A stretch of DNA of 60,399 bases from Actinomycetes bacterium (GTDB lineage Bacteria; Actinomycetota; Acidimicrobiia; Acidimicrobiales; Palsa-688). Below the pieces are notes generated by a model. It did no database searches, was not told where the DNA came from, and saw nothing but the letters and a program-made list of their open reading frames with translations. Every line of letters starts with the position of its first letter. The first letter of the stretch is position 1. The translations under genes were made by a program, and so were the position numbers. Below, piece after piece: positions 8,395-18,174 of this stretch. The stretch is taken from positions 1 to 60,399 of the forward strand of contig JAJZDJ010000003.1 of NCBI GenBank assembly GCA_021828685.1, in the 5' to 3' direction.

Positions 8395-9750
8395 TTGCTT
8401 ATCGTGGAGGGCGTGGCCTACCAGCACGTTGCGACGTTCGATGCACCCATAGAGGAGGTCTTCTCCTGGCACGCCCGTCCCGGGGCCATTCGCCGCCTCC
8501 TTCCGCCGTGGCAGCCAGTCAAGGTGGCCCAGGAGGCCTACTCGCTGGAGGACGGCGTCGCCGTCCTTTCGATGCCGGCAGGCATCTCCTGGCGGGCACG
8601 CCACGAACCGACGGGCTACGTCGCCGGGCGGCGCTTCACCGACGTGCTCGACACGGCAGTGCTCGGGCAAGCGCTCGCTTGGCGACACGTGCACAGTTTC
8701 GCCGAGCTACCAGGAGACCGGACTCAGCTCACAGACGAGGTTCGTACCAGGCTCCCCGACCGTTTCCTCGAGCAGATGTTCGGATATCGGGCCAGGCAGA
8801 TCGCCGGCGATCTCGCTGCCCACGGGCGCTGGGGGACCTCCACACAGCAGCGACTCACGGTGGCGATGACCGGATCGTCAGGGTTGGTCGGCTCCGCGCT
8901 GAGTGCCATGCTCACGACCGGCGGCCACACCGTCGTGTCGCTCGTCCGGGGCGACACGGGTCCAGAGGCCCGTCGGTGGGATCCGCTGGATCCGGCCGAG
9001 GACCTTCTCGAAGGCGTGGACGCTATCGTGCATCTCGCCGGGGCGCCCATCGCGGGCCGCTTCAGCCAGTCGCACAAAGATGCGATCTACGACAGTCGGG
9101 TGACTCCCACGCGTCTCCTAGCGCAGCTCGCAGCGAGAAGCGGCGTCAAGAGCTTCGTATCGGCGTCCGCGATCGGCATCTACGGAGCTGACCGGGGCGA
9201 CGAAGAGCTCACCGAGACCTCCGGGCGCGGGGACGGCTTTCTTGCGGACGTGGTCGACGCTTGGGAGACGGCAGCCGACGCCGCTGCTGGCGGAGACACC
9301 AGGGTCGTCAAGGTCCGCACCGGCATCGTCCAGTCCCCAAACGGGGGGGCCCTCGCCTTGCTGCGACCCCTATTCGCTGCGGGACTCGGTGGCCGCCTCG
9401 GAAGCGGCCGTCAGTGGATGGCCTGGATCGGTCTCGACGACCTGCTCGACGTCTACTTGCACAGCCTCATGGACGATGCGATCGACGGACCCATGAATGC
9501 CGTAGCACCGGGGCCGGTCCGCAACACCGACTACACCGCCACGCTCGCCAAGGTCCTCCACCGCCCGGCCGTCCTGCCGGTGCCTCCGATCGGGCCGCGT
9601 GTTCTCCTAGGCGCCGAAGGGGCCCGGGAGGTCGCCGCAGCAAGCCAGAGGGTCCTTCCCACCCGGCTGACCACCCTCGGACATCCTTTCAGGCATTCCG
9701 GGCTGGAGGCATGTCTGAGACACTGCCTCGGGCACATGCGCGAGGACTGA
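8395..9750 (+). CDS. TIGR01777-type epimerase fused to an N-terminal SRPBCC domain
   Basis: N-terminal HVATFDAPIEEVFSWHARPGAIRRLLPPWQPV; then VAMTGSSGLVGSALSAMLTTGGHTV, RWDP, VDAIVHLAGAPI. Confidence 0.88.
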   Translation: MLIVEGVAYQHVATFDAPIEEVFSWHARPGAIRRLLPPWQPVKVAQEAYSLEDGVAVLSMPAGISWRARHEPTGYVAGRRFTDVLDTAVLGQALAWRHVHSFAELPGDRTQLTDEVRTRLPDRFLEQMFGYRARQIAGDLAAHGRWGTSTQQRLTVAMTGSSGLVGSALSAMLTTGGHTVVSLVRGDTGPEARRWDPLDPAEDLLEGVDAIVHLAGAPIAGRFSQSHKDAIYDSRVTPTRLLAQLAARSGVKSFVSASAIGIYGADRGDEELTETSGRGDGFLADVVDAWETAADAAAGGDTRVVKVRTGIVQSPNGGALALLRPLFAAGLGGRLGSGRQWMAWIGLDDLLDVYLHSLMDDAIDGPMNAVAPGPVRNTDYTATLAKVLHRPAVLPVPPIGPRVLLGAEGAREVAAASQRVLPTRLTTLGHPFRHSGLEACLRHCLGHMRED

Positions 9751-9755
9751 CAGTT

Positions 9756-10466
9756 CTAAGCGCCGACAGCACCCTGGAGGTGCTTGATCAGCTCCCGGAC
9801 GTCGTATTTCCGTTCGAAAGGTCCCCAGTACATCGAAGTCGACGCGCCCTTTCGAAAGCCGCTGCTGTCGGCGAGAATGCGCCTGAAATGGTGCGGGACG
9901 AGCCTGCCTGCCGCGGCTGCGGCCTCCGACTTCGAGACCACGTTGCCTTCGAGGACGCCCACGGCGAGCCTCGCTGCCTGCAGTACAAAAGGGGTCACTT
10001 CCGTGCGCATCACCATACTTTTTCCAGAAGCGCCGGCTACGAGCCCGGCGAACTCGGAGGAGCACCACGAGCGCAGATCCGCCTCCCGGTAGGCCACCAC
10101 GGGCCAGTCGGGCCCGACGACCGGGACCGCCTCGTCACGAAGCAAGGCTCTGGTGAGGGGAGTGTCGAGTCCACCCTGCGCGCGCGTCGCATCCTCGTCA
10201 GCTATCTCCGCCCAGGTGGTGTACCACACGCCTGCGTCCCGCTTCGCATGAGCGAGGACCCGTTCGCCACGGCGTAGGCGTTCGAGGGCGGCCGCTTCGA
10301 GCGGGCCGTCGGTAACGACGACCAGGTCGACGTTCGAGAAGCGTTCGCTGAAGTCGCCAAGTGCCAAGCCCCCTACCAGGTACAGGGCGCTCAGGTGAGA
10401 GCCGAGGTTCGCCTCCAGGGCCTTCAGGTACGAACCGATGCGGCCTTCGAGGGCGGATGGAACCAC
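9756..10466 (-). CDS. Nucleotidyltransferase-fold (AadA/DUF4111-like) protein, possibly degenerate
   Basis: LVGGLALGDFSERFSNVDLVVVTDG; GTG at 10466 preferred. Confidence 0.6.
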   Translation of the reverse strand: MVPSALEGRIGSYLKALEANLGSHLSALYLVGGLALGDFSERFSNVDLVVVTDGPLEAAALERLRRGERVLAHAKRDAGVWYTTWAEIADEDATRAQGGLDTPLTRALLRDEAVPVVGPDWPVVAYREADLRSWCSSEFAGLVAGASGKSMVMRTEVTPFVLQAARLAVGVLEGNVVSKSEAAAAAGRLVPHHFRRILADSSGFRKGASTSMYWGPFERKYDVRELIKHLQGAVGA

Positions 10467-10500
10467 ACTCCCCAGTATGTCTGGATGCCATGCTGAAGTC

Positions 10501-11724
10501 GTGAACGCACGCCACACCGTCGTGATCGGAGCCGGTATCGTCGGCCTCGCCACCGCCAGGGAACTAGCCACCCGCGACCCTTCTGCACGGGTGACCGTGC
10601 TCGACAAGGAGTCAGCCGTCGCCGCCCATCAAAGCTCGCACAACAGCGGGGTCGTACACGCCGGCGTCTACTACCAACCAGGGTCACTCAAGGCGCAGCT
10701 TTGCATCGAAGGGCGCCTGCTCCTCGAAGAGTTCTGCGACGATCACAGGATCGACTTCGAGCGCTGCGGGAAAGTAGTCGTAGCGACTGACCCACATGAG
10801 CTGCCGGCGCTCGACGAAATCGAACGGCGCGCAAGGGCAAACATGGTGCCCGACTTGCGCCGGGTCGATCGTGCAGGCTTGGAGGACATCGAGCCGCACG
10901 CCAGCGGGATCGCCGCAGTTCATTCGCCGGGGACCGCGATCGTCGACTACGGCGCCGTCGCAAGGACAATCGCCGGGTTGGGCCTTTTCGACGTGCGTCT
11001 CGGCTTCGAGGTTACTTCGATCCGGCGACTTCGATCGGAGCTGGTCGTCAGCGCCAAAGCCGGAAAGGGCGCTGACGCCCCGGAGCAGATACGCGCCGAC
11101 CGGGTTGTCATTTGCGGGGGCCTTGACGCCGACCGGTTGTCCGAATCTGCCGGCCATCGCCCGTCGGAGACGATGGTCGCGTTCCGCGGCGAATACTGGC
11201 GTCTCAAACCCGACCGGTCGCACCTCGCGCGCGGGCTGATCTACCCTGTTCCGGATCCCCGCTACCCTTTTCTCGGGGTGCACTTCACCAAGCGCGTGGG
11301 GGGCGCGGTCGACATAGGGCCGAACGCGGTACTGGCGTTGGCAAGAGAAGGTTACCGCTGGAGCGACGTTGACCTGCGTTACCTTGCCCGGACCTGCGCT
11401 TCTCAGGCGTTCCTGCGCATGGCGGCGGTCAATTGGAGAGCCGGCTTGCACGAGCTGGCGGGATCCCTGTCCAAACGCCTTTTCGTCGGGCGCGCAGCGC
11501 AACTTTTACCCGAACTGACGGTCGGCGACGTGGTCCGAGGTCCTGCCGGAGTGCGGGCCCAGGCGGTCGGGCCAAACGGGGCGCTACTCGACGACTTCGT
11601 CGTGGCGCGCTTCGGCCAAGAAGGCAATGTCGTCTCGGTGATCAACGCCCCCTCCCCCGCGGCTACGTCGGCGATGGCCATCGGACGCTACGTAGCGGAC
11701 CGGGTGCTCGCCGACCCGGCCTGA
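10501..11724 (+). CDS. lhgO: L-2-hydroxyglutarate oxidase
   Basis: VVIGAGIVGLATARELATRDPSARVTVLDKESAVAAHQSSHNSGVVHAGVYYQPGSLKAQLCIEG. Confidence 0.9.
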   Translation: MNARHTVVIGAGIVGLATARELATRDPSARVTVLDKESAVAAHQSSHNSGVVHAGVYYQPGSLKAQLCIEGRLLLEEFCDDHRIDFERCGKVVVATDPHELPALDEIERRARANMVPDLRRVDRAGLEDIEPHASGIAAVHSPGTAIVDYGAVARTIAGLGLFDVRLGFEVTSIRRLRSELVVSAKAGKGADAPEQIRADRVVICGGLDADRLSESAGHRPSETMVAFRGEYWRLKPDRSHLARGLIYPVPDPRYPFLGVHFTKRVGGAVDIGPNAVLALAREGYRWSDVDLRYLARTCASQAFLRMAAVNWRAGLHELAGSLSKRLFVGRAAQLLPELTVGDVVRGPAGVRAQAVGPNGALLDDFVVARFGQEGNVVSVINAPSPAATSAMAIGRYVADRVLADPA

Positions 11725-11726
11725 CG

Positions 11727-14700
11727 CTATCCCGACGGAGCCGTCGTTGTCGTGGTCGTACTGGTACCGGGCGATGATGGCTGGGCCGCACTCGCGGGGA
11801 GCTTGTTCGCCTGCTGGATAGCGATTCTCGCAGCGTTCACGTCGGCCTGGTAGGTGCCAAGGTCGCCTGCTTGAAGCGCTGCCTGTGCATTGTCCAGGTC
11901 GGCGTTTGCCGTTGCGAGAAGAGACGAGACGGTGGAGCCGGCTGCAGGTACTGGCACTGTAGTCGGCGTGGGCGATACCGTAGTCGGAGAGGTAGAGTTC
12001 CCCGATCCCGATCCCGATCCCGATCCCGATCCCGGAGTGATAGTCGGGTTCTGGGCGGCCGCAGTATTGCAGTAGTTGCTAAAAGGCTGGGTACCGTCAG
12101 GGTTCGTGATCTGGCAAAGAGCGGCGTCGACCGAAGCATTCGAGCTGTGGTACGCCGTGTTGTTGTAGACGACGACGACATCATCGAGGGTTGGGATGTG
12201 CGCCGCTGTCGACTCCACGAATATCGGTTCAATGTAAAGCAGCGTGTTGTCGATTGGGACGATATCGACTTCGCCCAGCTCTACCTCCGAGCCGTTCTGA
12301 TTGTAGAGCGTCAGCTCGCGCGAGATCGCGGCATTTGACTTGATAGCATTTGAAATCAGTCCAGGCCCGTCGATGGTTTCTCCCGCCGGAAGCTGGTAGA
12401 GGGTCAGCTGGCCGTAGGTTCCCTGGTTGGAGGAACCCATCATGAAGGCCGTCAAGTTCTGACTGGAGCCGGAGGCCGAGATCGGCACGAATGGGGTCAG
12501 CAAGGAGAAATTCACGCCTGGCTGCTTCGTATCTGGGAGCGCCGCCTCTACATATTGAGGTTGGAGACGAGCCACGGAAGACGTCAACTGGCCGTTGGCT
12601 CCGATGATCGTCTGGCCGACCGGCGTCGAGTTGAGAGGACCGCTGCCAGGGTCCGGCGAGACCGCCCAAGCCTGGGCCTGGCTGTAGAAGGCGGCGGCCG
12701 TGTTCAAGTGGTACTTGCCGTACATGTTGGTCTGCACCTGGAACAGGTTCTCCGGGTAGCGCCAGTGCGCAGTTATGCCCGGCACCAGTTTGTCGGCAAG
12801 GGACACGGGTGTGAAGAGGCCCGGGAAGATCCGCTCGTAGACCTGAAGGATCGGATCACCCGTTCCCATGTCGAAGAAGTACATGCTCCCGTTGAAAGCG
12901 TTGACCACCACCTTCACCGAGTTGCGTACGTAGTTGAAGTTCGCTTGCAACCCGCTTGTGAGGGGGAGGCCGTCGAGATTCGCCTCCTGGGAGTACGGAT
13001 AGTTGTTGGACGTGGTGTAGGCGTTTAGCACCCAGTAGGTGCTCCCGTTGAGAATCACCGCATACGGGTTCGAGCCGAGCTTTAGGAATGGAGCCACCTT
13101 CGCCACGCGCTGGGAGATGTTGCGGTAAAAGATCACCTTCGACGACGGCGTGATCTGCCCCGAGAGTATGAAGTTCGCGTCCCCGAAACGCAGCGCGAAC
13201 GCCGCCCGGCGCACGAGGCTTCCGGCGTTGACGCCTCCCGACCCGGTGTAGTGGTTCGTGATCTGAGCCCCGGTGGTGCTCTCGTAGTCCAACTCGGGCG
13301 TTTGGGAGTTCGCTATGACAAAACCGGTATCGGCCGGGTTGTCGTCGAAGTAGATCTGTGAGCCCTTCTCGCTGAGCTGAAGCGAGGGGTCCGATGCACT
13401 TGCCGGAAGACCGGAAAGCACGAAGTTAGGGTTGCCCGACGAGGTAACACCGGCCTGGCCGACGGGAACGGCGACCGCTCCGTAGCCGTGCGTGTACTCG
13501 AGGTGCTGGTTCACGAAACCGGACGGGACCTGGCTGTTGAGCTCCCTTACCGAAGTGATGGTTGCGGTCTGTTGGGTTGTTCCATTGACGTTGAGCTGGT
13601 AGCGGTCCAGATAGAGCGAGTTGAACGAGTAGTAGGAGCGCAGAGCCTGGAACTTGTCAATCGTATTAACGATATTGACCGAGGGGTCGAGGAGACGGAT
13701 GTTTGCGAGCGTCTGGCGATTGACCTGGGCCTGCGGGGATGACCCTTGGATCTCGGATGTCGTTACCGTCGGACTGTAGTTGTAGCCACCGACGACATTG
13801 ACGTTGTTGATCCCGTACGCCGTCCTTGTCGCGTCGATGTTGCGTTGGATGTAGATCGACTCTTTGGTCAACTCGGACGGGTTGACGTTGAGCGACTGGT
13901 ACAGAGCCGGGTACACGGTGCCCGCCAGAAGCGATACGAGCGCCCACAGTGCGACGCCGACCGCAGGAAGGACCCACCCGCGCTGGCGTATGTTTGCAAG
14001 GAAAAGCAAAGCTGCGATTACAGCTATCACCATCAGCAGGAACTTTGCGGGTGCGCTTGCGTGAACACTCGTGGCTGTGGCGCCGTTGACGATGTGCGAT
14101 CTGGAAAGGACGAGCGCCAAGCGGTTGTAGTAGTAGGCGACCGCCTTGATCAACGCCAGGATCCCGAGCAGGACCGACAGGTGGGCTTTGACCGACGGAC
14201 GCACCCGCCCGAAGCGAGCCTGAGGGACTATGCCGCCGTTTAGGAAGTAGGCGACGGCTGTGACGATCAGCGTTACGACGATCGCGTCAAAGGCCCAGCT
14301 GATCAGGAAGCTGATGAACGGAAGCGAGAAGACGTAAAAGGAAACGTCCTTGTGGAATTGGGGATCGACGATGTGGAAGCTGACCTGATAGCGGAACATG
14401 TCCCAGTTCTTCCACTGCCTGTCAGCCCCGATACCCCCGAGGACCGCGAAAACGAGACTGGCGATGAGCCGCAACCTTCCGGCTCGCGGCGCCGAGAACG
14501 ACCGGTACCTTATGACGAACTCGCTGAGCGGCCCGACCTCCGAATCGCCGGGAGCCAGCTTGTGCGCAACCGTAAGGCTTGCGAAGAGCAGCACGAAGAA
14601 CACGGCAATGAACACGACGGACAGGACGATCTCGGTTGCGATGATCGTCCGGAACACGCCAGCGAAGTGGACTGAGTCGAACCACAGATAGTCGGTCCAA

Positions 14701-14825
14701 AGGATTGCAAGGCTGCGCAGCGACAGGATCAAGACGATGATCACCACGGCGGCGGCGATCAGGCCTATCCGCAACTTTCTGGAAGCGCGAGGGATCCTAC
14801 GGCTGAATTCTGGGGGCGTACGCAT
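11727..14825 (-). CDS. UPF0182 family membrane protein
   Basis: About 1032 aa, multiple N-terminal TM segments; QRNIDATRTAYGINNV, SKVIFYRNISQRVAKVAPFL, HWRYPENLFQVQTNMYGKYH. Confidence 0.93.
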   Translation of the reverse strand: MRTPPEFSRRIPRASRKLRIGLIAAAVVIIVLILSLRSLAILWTDYLWFDSVHFAGVFRTIIATEIVLSVVFIAVFFVLLFASLTVAHKLAPGDSEVGPLSEFVIRYRSFSAPRAGRLRLIASLVFAVLGGIGADRQWKNWDMFRYQVSFHIVDPQFHKDVSFYVFSLPFISFLISWAFDAIVVTLIVTAVAYFLNGGIVPQARFGRVRPSVKAHLSVLLGILALIKAVAYYYNRLALVLSRSHIVNGATATSVHASAPAKFLLMVIAVIAALLFLANIRQRGWVLPAVGVALWALVSLLAGTVYPALYQSLNVNPSELTKESIYIQRNIDATRTAYGINNVNVVGGYNYSPTVTTSEIQGSSPQAQVNRQTLANIRLLDPSVNIVNTIDKFQALRSYYSFNSLYLDRYQLNVNGTTQQTATITSVRELNSQVPSGFVNQHLEYTHGYGAVAVPVGQAGVTSSGNPNFVLSGLPASASDPSLQLSEKGSQIYFDDNPADTGFVIANSQTPELDYESTTGAQITNHYTGSGGVNAGSLVRRAAFALRFGDANFILSGQITPSSKVIFYRNISQRVAKVAPFLKLGSNPYAVILNGSTYWVLNAYTTSNNYPYSQEANLDGLPLTSGLQANFNYVRNSVKVVVNAFNGSMYFFDMGTGDPILQVYERIFPGLFTPVSLADKLVPGITAHWRYPENLFQVQTNMYGKYHLNTAAAFYSQAQAWAVSPDPGSGPLNSTPVGQTIIGANGQLTSSVARLQPQYVEAALPDTKQPGVNFSLLTPFVPISASGSSQNLTAFMMGSSNQGTYGQLTLYQLPAGETIDGPGLISNAIKSNAAISRELTLYNQNGSEVELGEVDIVPIDNTLLYIEPIFVESTAAHIPTLDDVVVVYNNTAYHSSNASVDAALCQITNPDGTQPFSNYCNTAAAQNPTITPGSGSGSGSGSGNSTSPTTVSPTPTTVPVPAAGSTVSSLLATANADLDNAQAALQAGDLGTYQADVNAARIAIQQANKLPASAAQPSSPGTSTTTTTTAPSG
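12001..12036. repeat. Hexanucleotide tandem repeat (CCCGAT)5 plus a partial copy
   Basis: CCCGATCCCGATCCCGATCCCGATCCCGATCCCGGA; encodes a Gly-Ser run in the UPF0182 C-terminus. Confidence 0.9.
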
Positions 14826-14850
14826 CGGCGCCGCCGAGCCTACAGGGTCA

Positions 14851-16644
14851 TCACAGCTGTGATGCAGCCACCGCCACCGGAATCAGCAGACAACGGCACC
14901 CGCTGTGGGCGGGTGGGTGAAGCTGACCGGTCGGAAACTCCTCGGGCTTGGGGAGCTCGCCGGCCAGTGCGTCGTCGTCGCAGTCCGGGCATGGACCGTC
15001 GGGATCGTCGACGATCCACCGCAGAGCCGCCCCTCCCGGCACCGTGCTCCAGGTGCCTCTCGAGAATGCCGCGCAAAGCGCATCGCCTCCGAGGCGTTCG
15101 ATGCGCTGCGATTTCCACTCGCGATAGGCGGACCCTATAGCTTCGACGAGGATCTCGCGGTCCTCCACGTGGCCGGCCGGTCCGTCGGCGGATACGGACT
15201 CGATAGCTTGCTCGAGTCGGCGGCGTAGAGTTGTAGCGAGCCCCCTCGCGCAGGCGTCTACGAGATCGTCTACGGGCGTCGACGCGCCTTGGTCCGGCCC
15301 GCCGGCGCCCGACGACTCGAGGCATTGCGCGGCGAAGGACGACCCTTTGGCGGCAGCCTGTGAGAGTAGGGGCGCTACGATAGTGACGTAGTTCGCCACC
15401 TGGGCTTCCTCGGCTCCGAGAAGAGCCTCGGCGTTCAGCTCCCCGCTCAGGAGGCGAAGCTTGTCGAGCAGATCGTTCTGCTCGTCTTGCAGCGCTCGCT
15501 TCAGCGACCTTGTGAGAACCATCTCCAACTCTCCGATAGCCGACTCGCGTCGCTGGAGCAGCGACTCCTCCTCGTCGGATATCGCATCATCGGGTTCGTC
15601 GGGTTCATCGATAAGAGCAATACTCTCGTCGCCGCCGACGGCCGCCTCATCTGTAGCGGGTTCGGGCCCGATCTTAATCTCCGGCTCGGGCGGCGCCTCG
15701 CTGCGGTTGGCTCTGATCCGAGCGAAGAGCTCATCGACAGCGCTACCGGTCGGGCTTACGCTCACCGTCTCGACGCTCCCAGTTGGCTCGATGGATGCCG
15801 CCTCGGTCGAGGGCGACTCGACGGACACCGGTTCTCCAACTTCGCTGCGAAGGCGCCTCCCGACTGCATCAGCGGCGGCTCTGGCCTCGGCGTCTGCACG
15901 GGCCAGTTCCGACTGCACGTCGTCGAGGGTCCGGCGAACCAGAGCGTAGCTGTCGATCAGCCGCTCCCGGCCTGCTCGGAGCTGCTCGATCTGCACAGTA
16001 GCCACCCGCCGGCGGCGCGCGAGGTCCTCCAGGATCCGTTCGCGATTGGCACTCGCTCCCTCGATAAGCACTAGGCGGTCCTGCTCGGCTTTCGCGGCTA
16101 TAGCCGCTGCTTCGATGCGGGACCGTTCCAGGAGCTCCGCTGCGTCATTTCGAGCTTTCTCGAGCAATTTGGAGGCAGACTCCTCCGACTCACGCAGCTT
16201 CTCGTCGATCGACGCGGCGCACTCGCTTGTCATCGCTTCGACATCTTGTTCGGCTTTGCCGATCAAGCTTTCGGCTTGAGCCTTCGCGTCCGCGAGAAGC
16301 GTGTCCGCCTCGGCCCGTGAATCGGACATGCGCTGTTCAGCGTCGGCGGCCGCCTTCGCGCGAAGCTCCGCCGCAGCGGCCCTTGCCGTCCGGAGCACGT
16401 TGGCTGTCTCGTCACCGACTGCGTCTATCAGTGCTTCCTCGTCCAGCACCGGCGGCCGCGCCGCCCGCTCCTCTGCGGAACGCCAAACAGACTCGAGGTG
16501 CTCTGCGCGTTCCCTCCACGCCCGCACATCGGTGGCCACCCGGGCGAGAAAGGCGCGGACCTCCCCTGGGTCCAAACCTCGGAACGCAGACGTAAAAGAC
16601 TGAGACTGGATCAGCTCAGGGGTAAGTGAGGGGTCAGGTCCCAT
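14851..16644 (-). CDS. DivIVA-like coiled-coil protein with phage MuF/gp7-like C-terminal Cys/His motif
   Basis: N-terminal LIQSQSFTSAFRGLDPGEVRAFLARVATDV; long Ala/Glu-rich coiled coil; C-terminal YREWKSQRIERLGGDALCAAFSRGTW...CPDCDDDALAGELPKPEEFPTGQLHPPAHSGCRC. Confidence 0.65.
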   Translation of the reverse strand: MGPDPSLTPELIQSQSFTSAFRGLDPGEVRAFLARVATDVRAWRERAEHLESVWRSAEERAARPPVLDEEALIDAVGDETANVLRTARAAAAELRAKAAADAEQRMSDSRAEADTLLADAKAQAESLIGKAEQDVEAMTSECAASIDEKLRESEESASKLLEKARNDAAELLERSRIEAAAIAAKAEQDRLVLIEGASANRERILEDLARRRRVATVQIEQLRAGRERLIDSYALVRRTLDDVQSELARADAEARAAADAVGRRLRSEVGEPVSVESPSTEAASIEPTGSVETVSVSPTGSAVDELFARIRANRSEAPPEPEIKIGPEPATDEAAVGGDESIALIDEPDEPDDAISDEEESLLQRRESAIGELEMVLTRSLKRALQDEQNDLLDKLRLLSGELNAEALLGAEEAQVANYVTIVAPLLSQAAAKGSSFAAQCLESSGAGGPDQGASTPVDDLVDACARGLATTLRRRLEQAIESVSADGPAGHVEDREILVEAIGSAYREWKSQRIERLGGDALCAAFSRGTWSTVPGGAALRWIVDDPDGPCPDCDDDALAGELPKPEEFPTGQLHPPAHSGCRCLLIPVAVAASQL

Positions 16645-16713
16645 GTGTGTAGAGATTACGACCCGCTCCCACTCCGGTGGGCGATGCTCGCCGCGAACTC
16701 AGCCGGGACATGG

Positions 16714-17982
16714 CTACGAAGGGGCTCCAACCGACGCCGGGATCGAACCGCCGAGAGCCTTTAGGTCACCGAGGGCCTGCGACAGCGACGACACTGCGTA
16801 GACCTTCATACCTTTCGCTTCGCTTCTGGCCGCCGAGCGCTCCTGGACCGGGACGAAGAACACCTGGGCGCCTGCCTTTCGCACCGCGACGGTCTTTTGT
16901 GCCACACCTCCGACGTCTCCGACGGCTCCGTTCAGACTTATGGTCCCTGTGGCAGCAATGCGACGTCCTCCTGTGAGCTTGCCGTGGGTGAGCGAGTCGA
17001 GGAGCCCGAGCGTGAACGCCAGCCCCGCCGACGGGCCGCCGATCGCTCCGACATCGATGGAAACGGGAAACGGGTACGAGAAGGTGGCGTCAGTCTGGGT
17101 CGCCACTCCGAGAAACGCCTTGTGTGGGTCGGGCGGTTGCGTGCCCTCTCGCGGGACCGAGGCGAGCTTGACCTTGACATCGATGTTTTTTGCCGGACCT
17201 TTCGCAGGCGTCCTGGAAACAGCGACTGTCACCACCGAACCGGGGGGGTAACTAGCGATGGCAGCTGCGAGTGCCGAGCTCGTGGCTATCGGATGTCCGT
17301 CGATCGCCGTGATCAGATCGTTGCACTGCACCCCGGCCTTTGCTGCCGGCGTGGAGGGGACGACTTCGACGACCTGGGCACCCCGGTTGTTCTCGGGCAC
17401 CTTGTAACCGAGGGAGCGCAGCGCCACGACGGAAGCAGCCGACTGCGCTCCTGACATCTGCTGATTTTGCTGGCAGCCCAACTGCGACGCTGGAAGTCCG
17501 CCCAGTATCGCCTGTTTGGGATACAGGACAGTCGCGTTGTCCAACGAATGAAGGAGGCCCAACTTCGCCAAGGCGAACTCCCAGGGCGTCGCCGGCCCCT
17601 CGAGAACGTCTACCATCCTTATCGAACCTTGGACCGGGCTTGTCGCCGACGCGGGGACTACCAAACGTACGCACGGCTCTCCACCCGGAAGCGCCCAATT
17701 CCCCCCACCGACGGATTTGCAGGTCGGCGACGCTGACACGATCGGCGCTGTACCAGGCGAGATCGCGTAGTAACCACCTGCGCCGTGCAGGACGTAAACG
17801 GTGAGCGCAACGATGACGGCGATCGCCACACCGATTGCTATCGCTGTCACCCGGCGAGTCTTGCCAGGACGCCTGCGCTGCGAGTCGGGTTGCGATACGA
17901 TTTCTGATCTGGTGGTCAACTCGACTCTTTCCGTGCGGACCGGCCGGGTCGGCTGGTTCTTGAGGCCGCTCCAGCCTGCCAT
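16714..17982 (-). CDS. YlbL-like PDZ / Lon-C (S16) membrane protease
   Basis: One TM segment, PDZ (PAAKAGVQCNDLITAIDGHPI), Ser motif GGPSAGLAFTLGLLD, Lys motif GGVAQKTVAVRKAG. Confidence 0.92.
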   Translation of the reverse strand: MAGWSGLKNQPTRPVRTERVELTTRSEIVSQPDSQRRRPGKTRRVTAIAIGVAIAVIVALTVYVLHGAGGYYAISPGTAPIVSASPTCKSVGGGNWALPGGEPCVRLVVPASATSPVQGSIRMVDVLEGPATPWEFALAKLGLLHSLDNATVLYPKQAILGGLPASQLGCQQNQQMSGAQSAASVVALRSLGYKVPENNRGAQVVEVVPSTPAAKAGVQCNDLITAIDGHPIATSSALAAAIASYPPGSVVTVAVSRTPAKGPAKNIDVKVKLASVPREGTQPPDPHKAFLGVATQTDATFSYPFPVSIDVGAIGGPSAGLAFTLGLLDSLTHGKLTGGRRIAATGTISLNGAVGDVGGVAQKTVAVRKAGAQVFFVPVQERSAARSEAKGMKVYAVSSLSQALGDLKALGGSIPASVGAPS

Positions 17983-18012
17983 GCGGAGCCTCGCAAAGGC
18001 TACGCGCCTTCC

Positions 18013-18174
18013 GTGACCACGCAGCGAGCGACTGGACGGCGGGTGTTCCGTGCCGTTGGATCTGCAACCGCTCTGATCTTCATTGCGCTACTTCTGGGCC
18101 TGCTACTTGCAGGCTTTCTCGGCGGAAGCGTCTACGGGGTCGCTGCACTGCTCCGCCATCTTGCCAAGCAGTGA
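18013..18174 (+). CDS. Small single-TM membrane protein, 53 aa (absent from the supplied ORF track)
   Basis: VTTQRATGRRVFRAVGSATALIFIALLLGLLLAGFLGGSVYGVAALLRHLAKQ*; stop overlaps the next start (GTGA). Confidence 0.65.
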   Translation: MTTQRATGRRVFRAVGSATALIFIALLLGLLLAGFLGGSVYGVAALLRHLAKQ

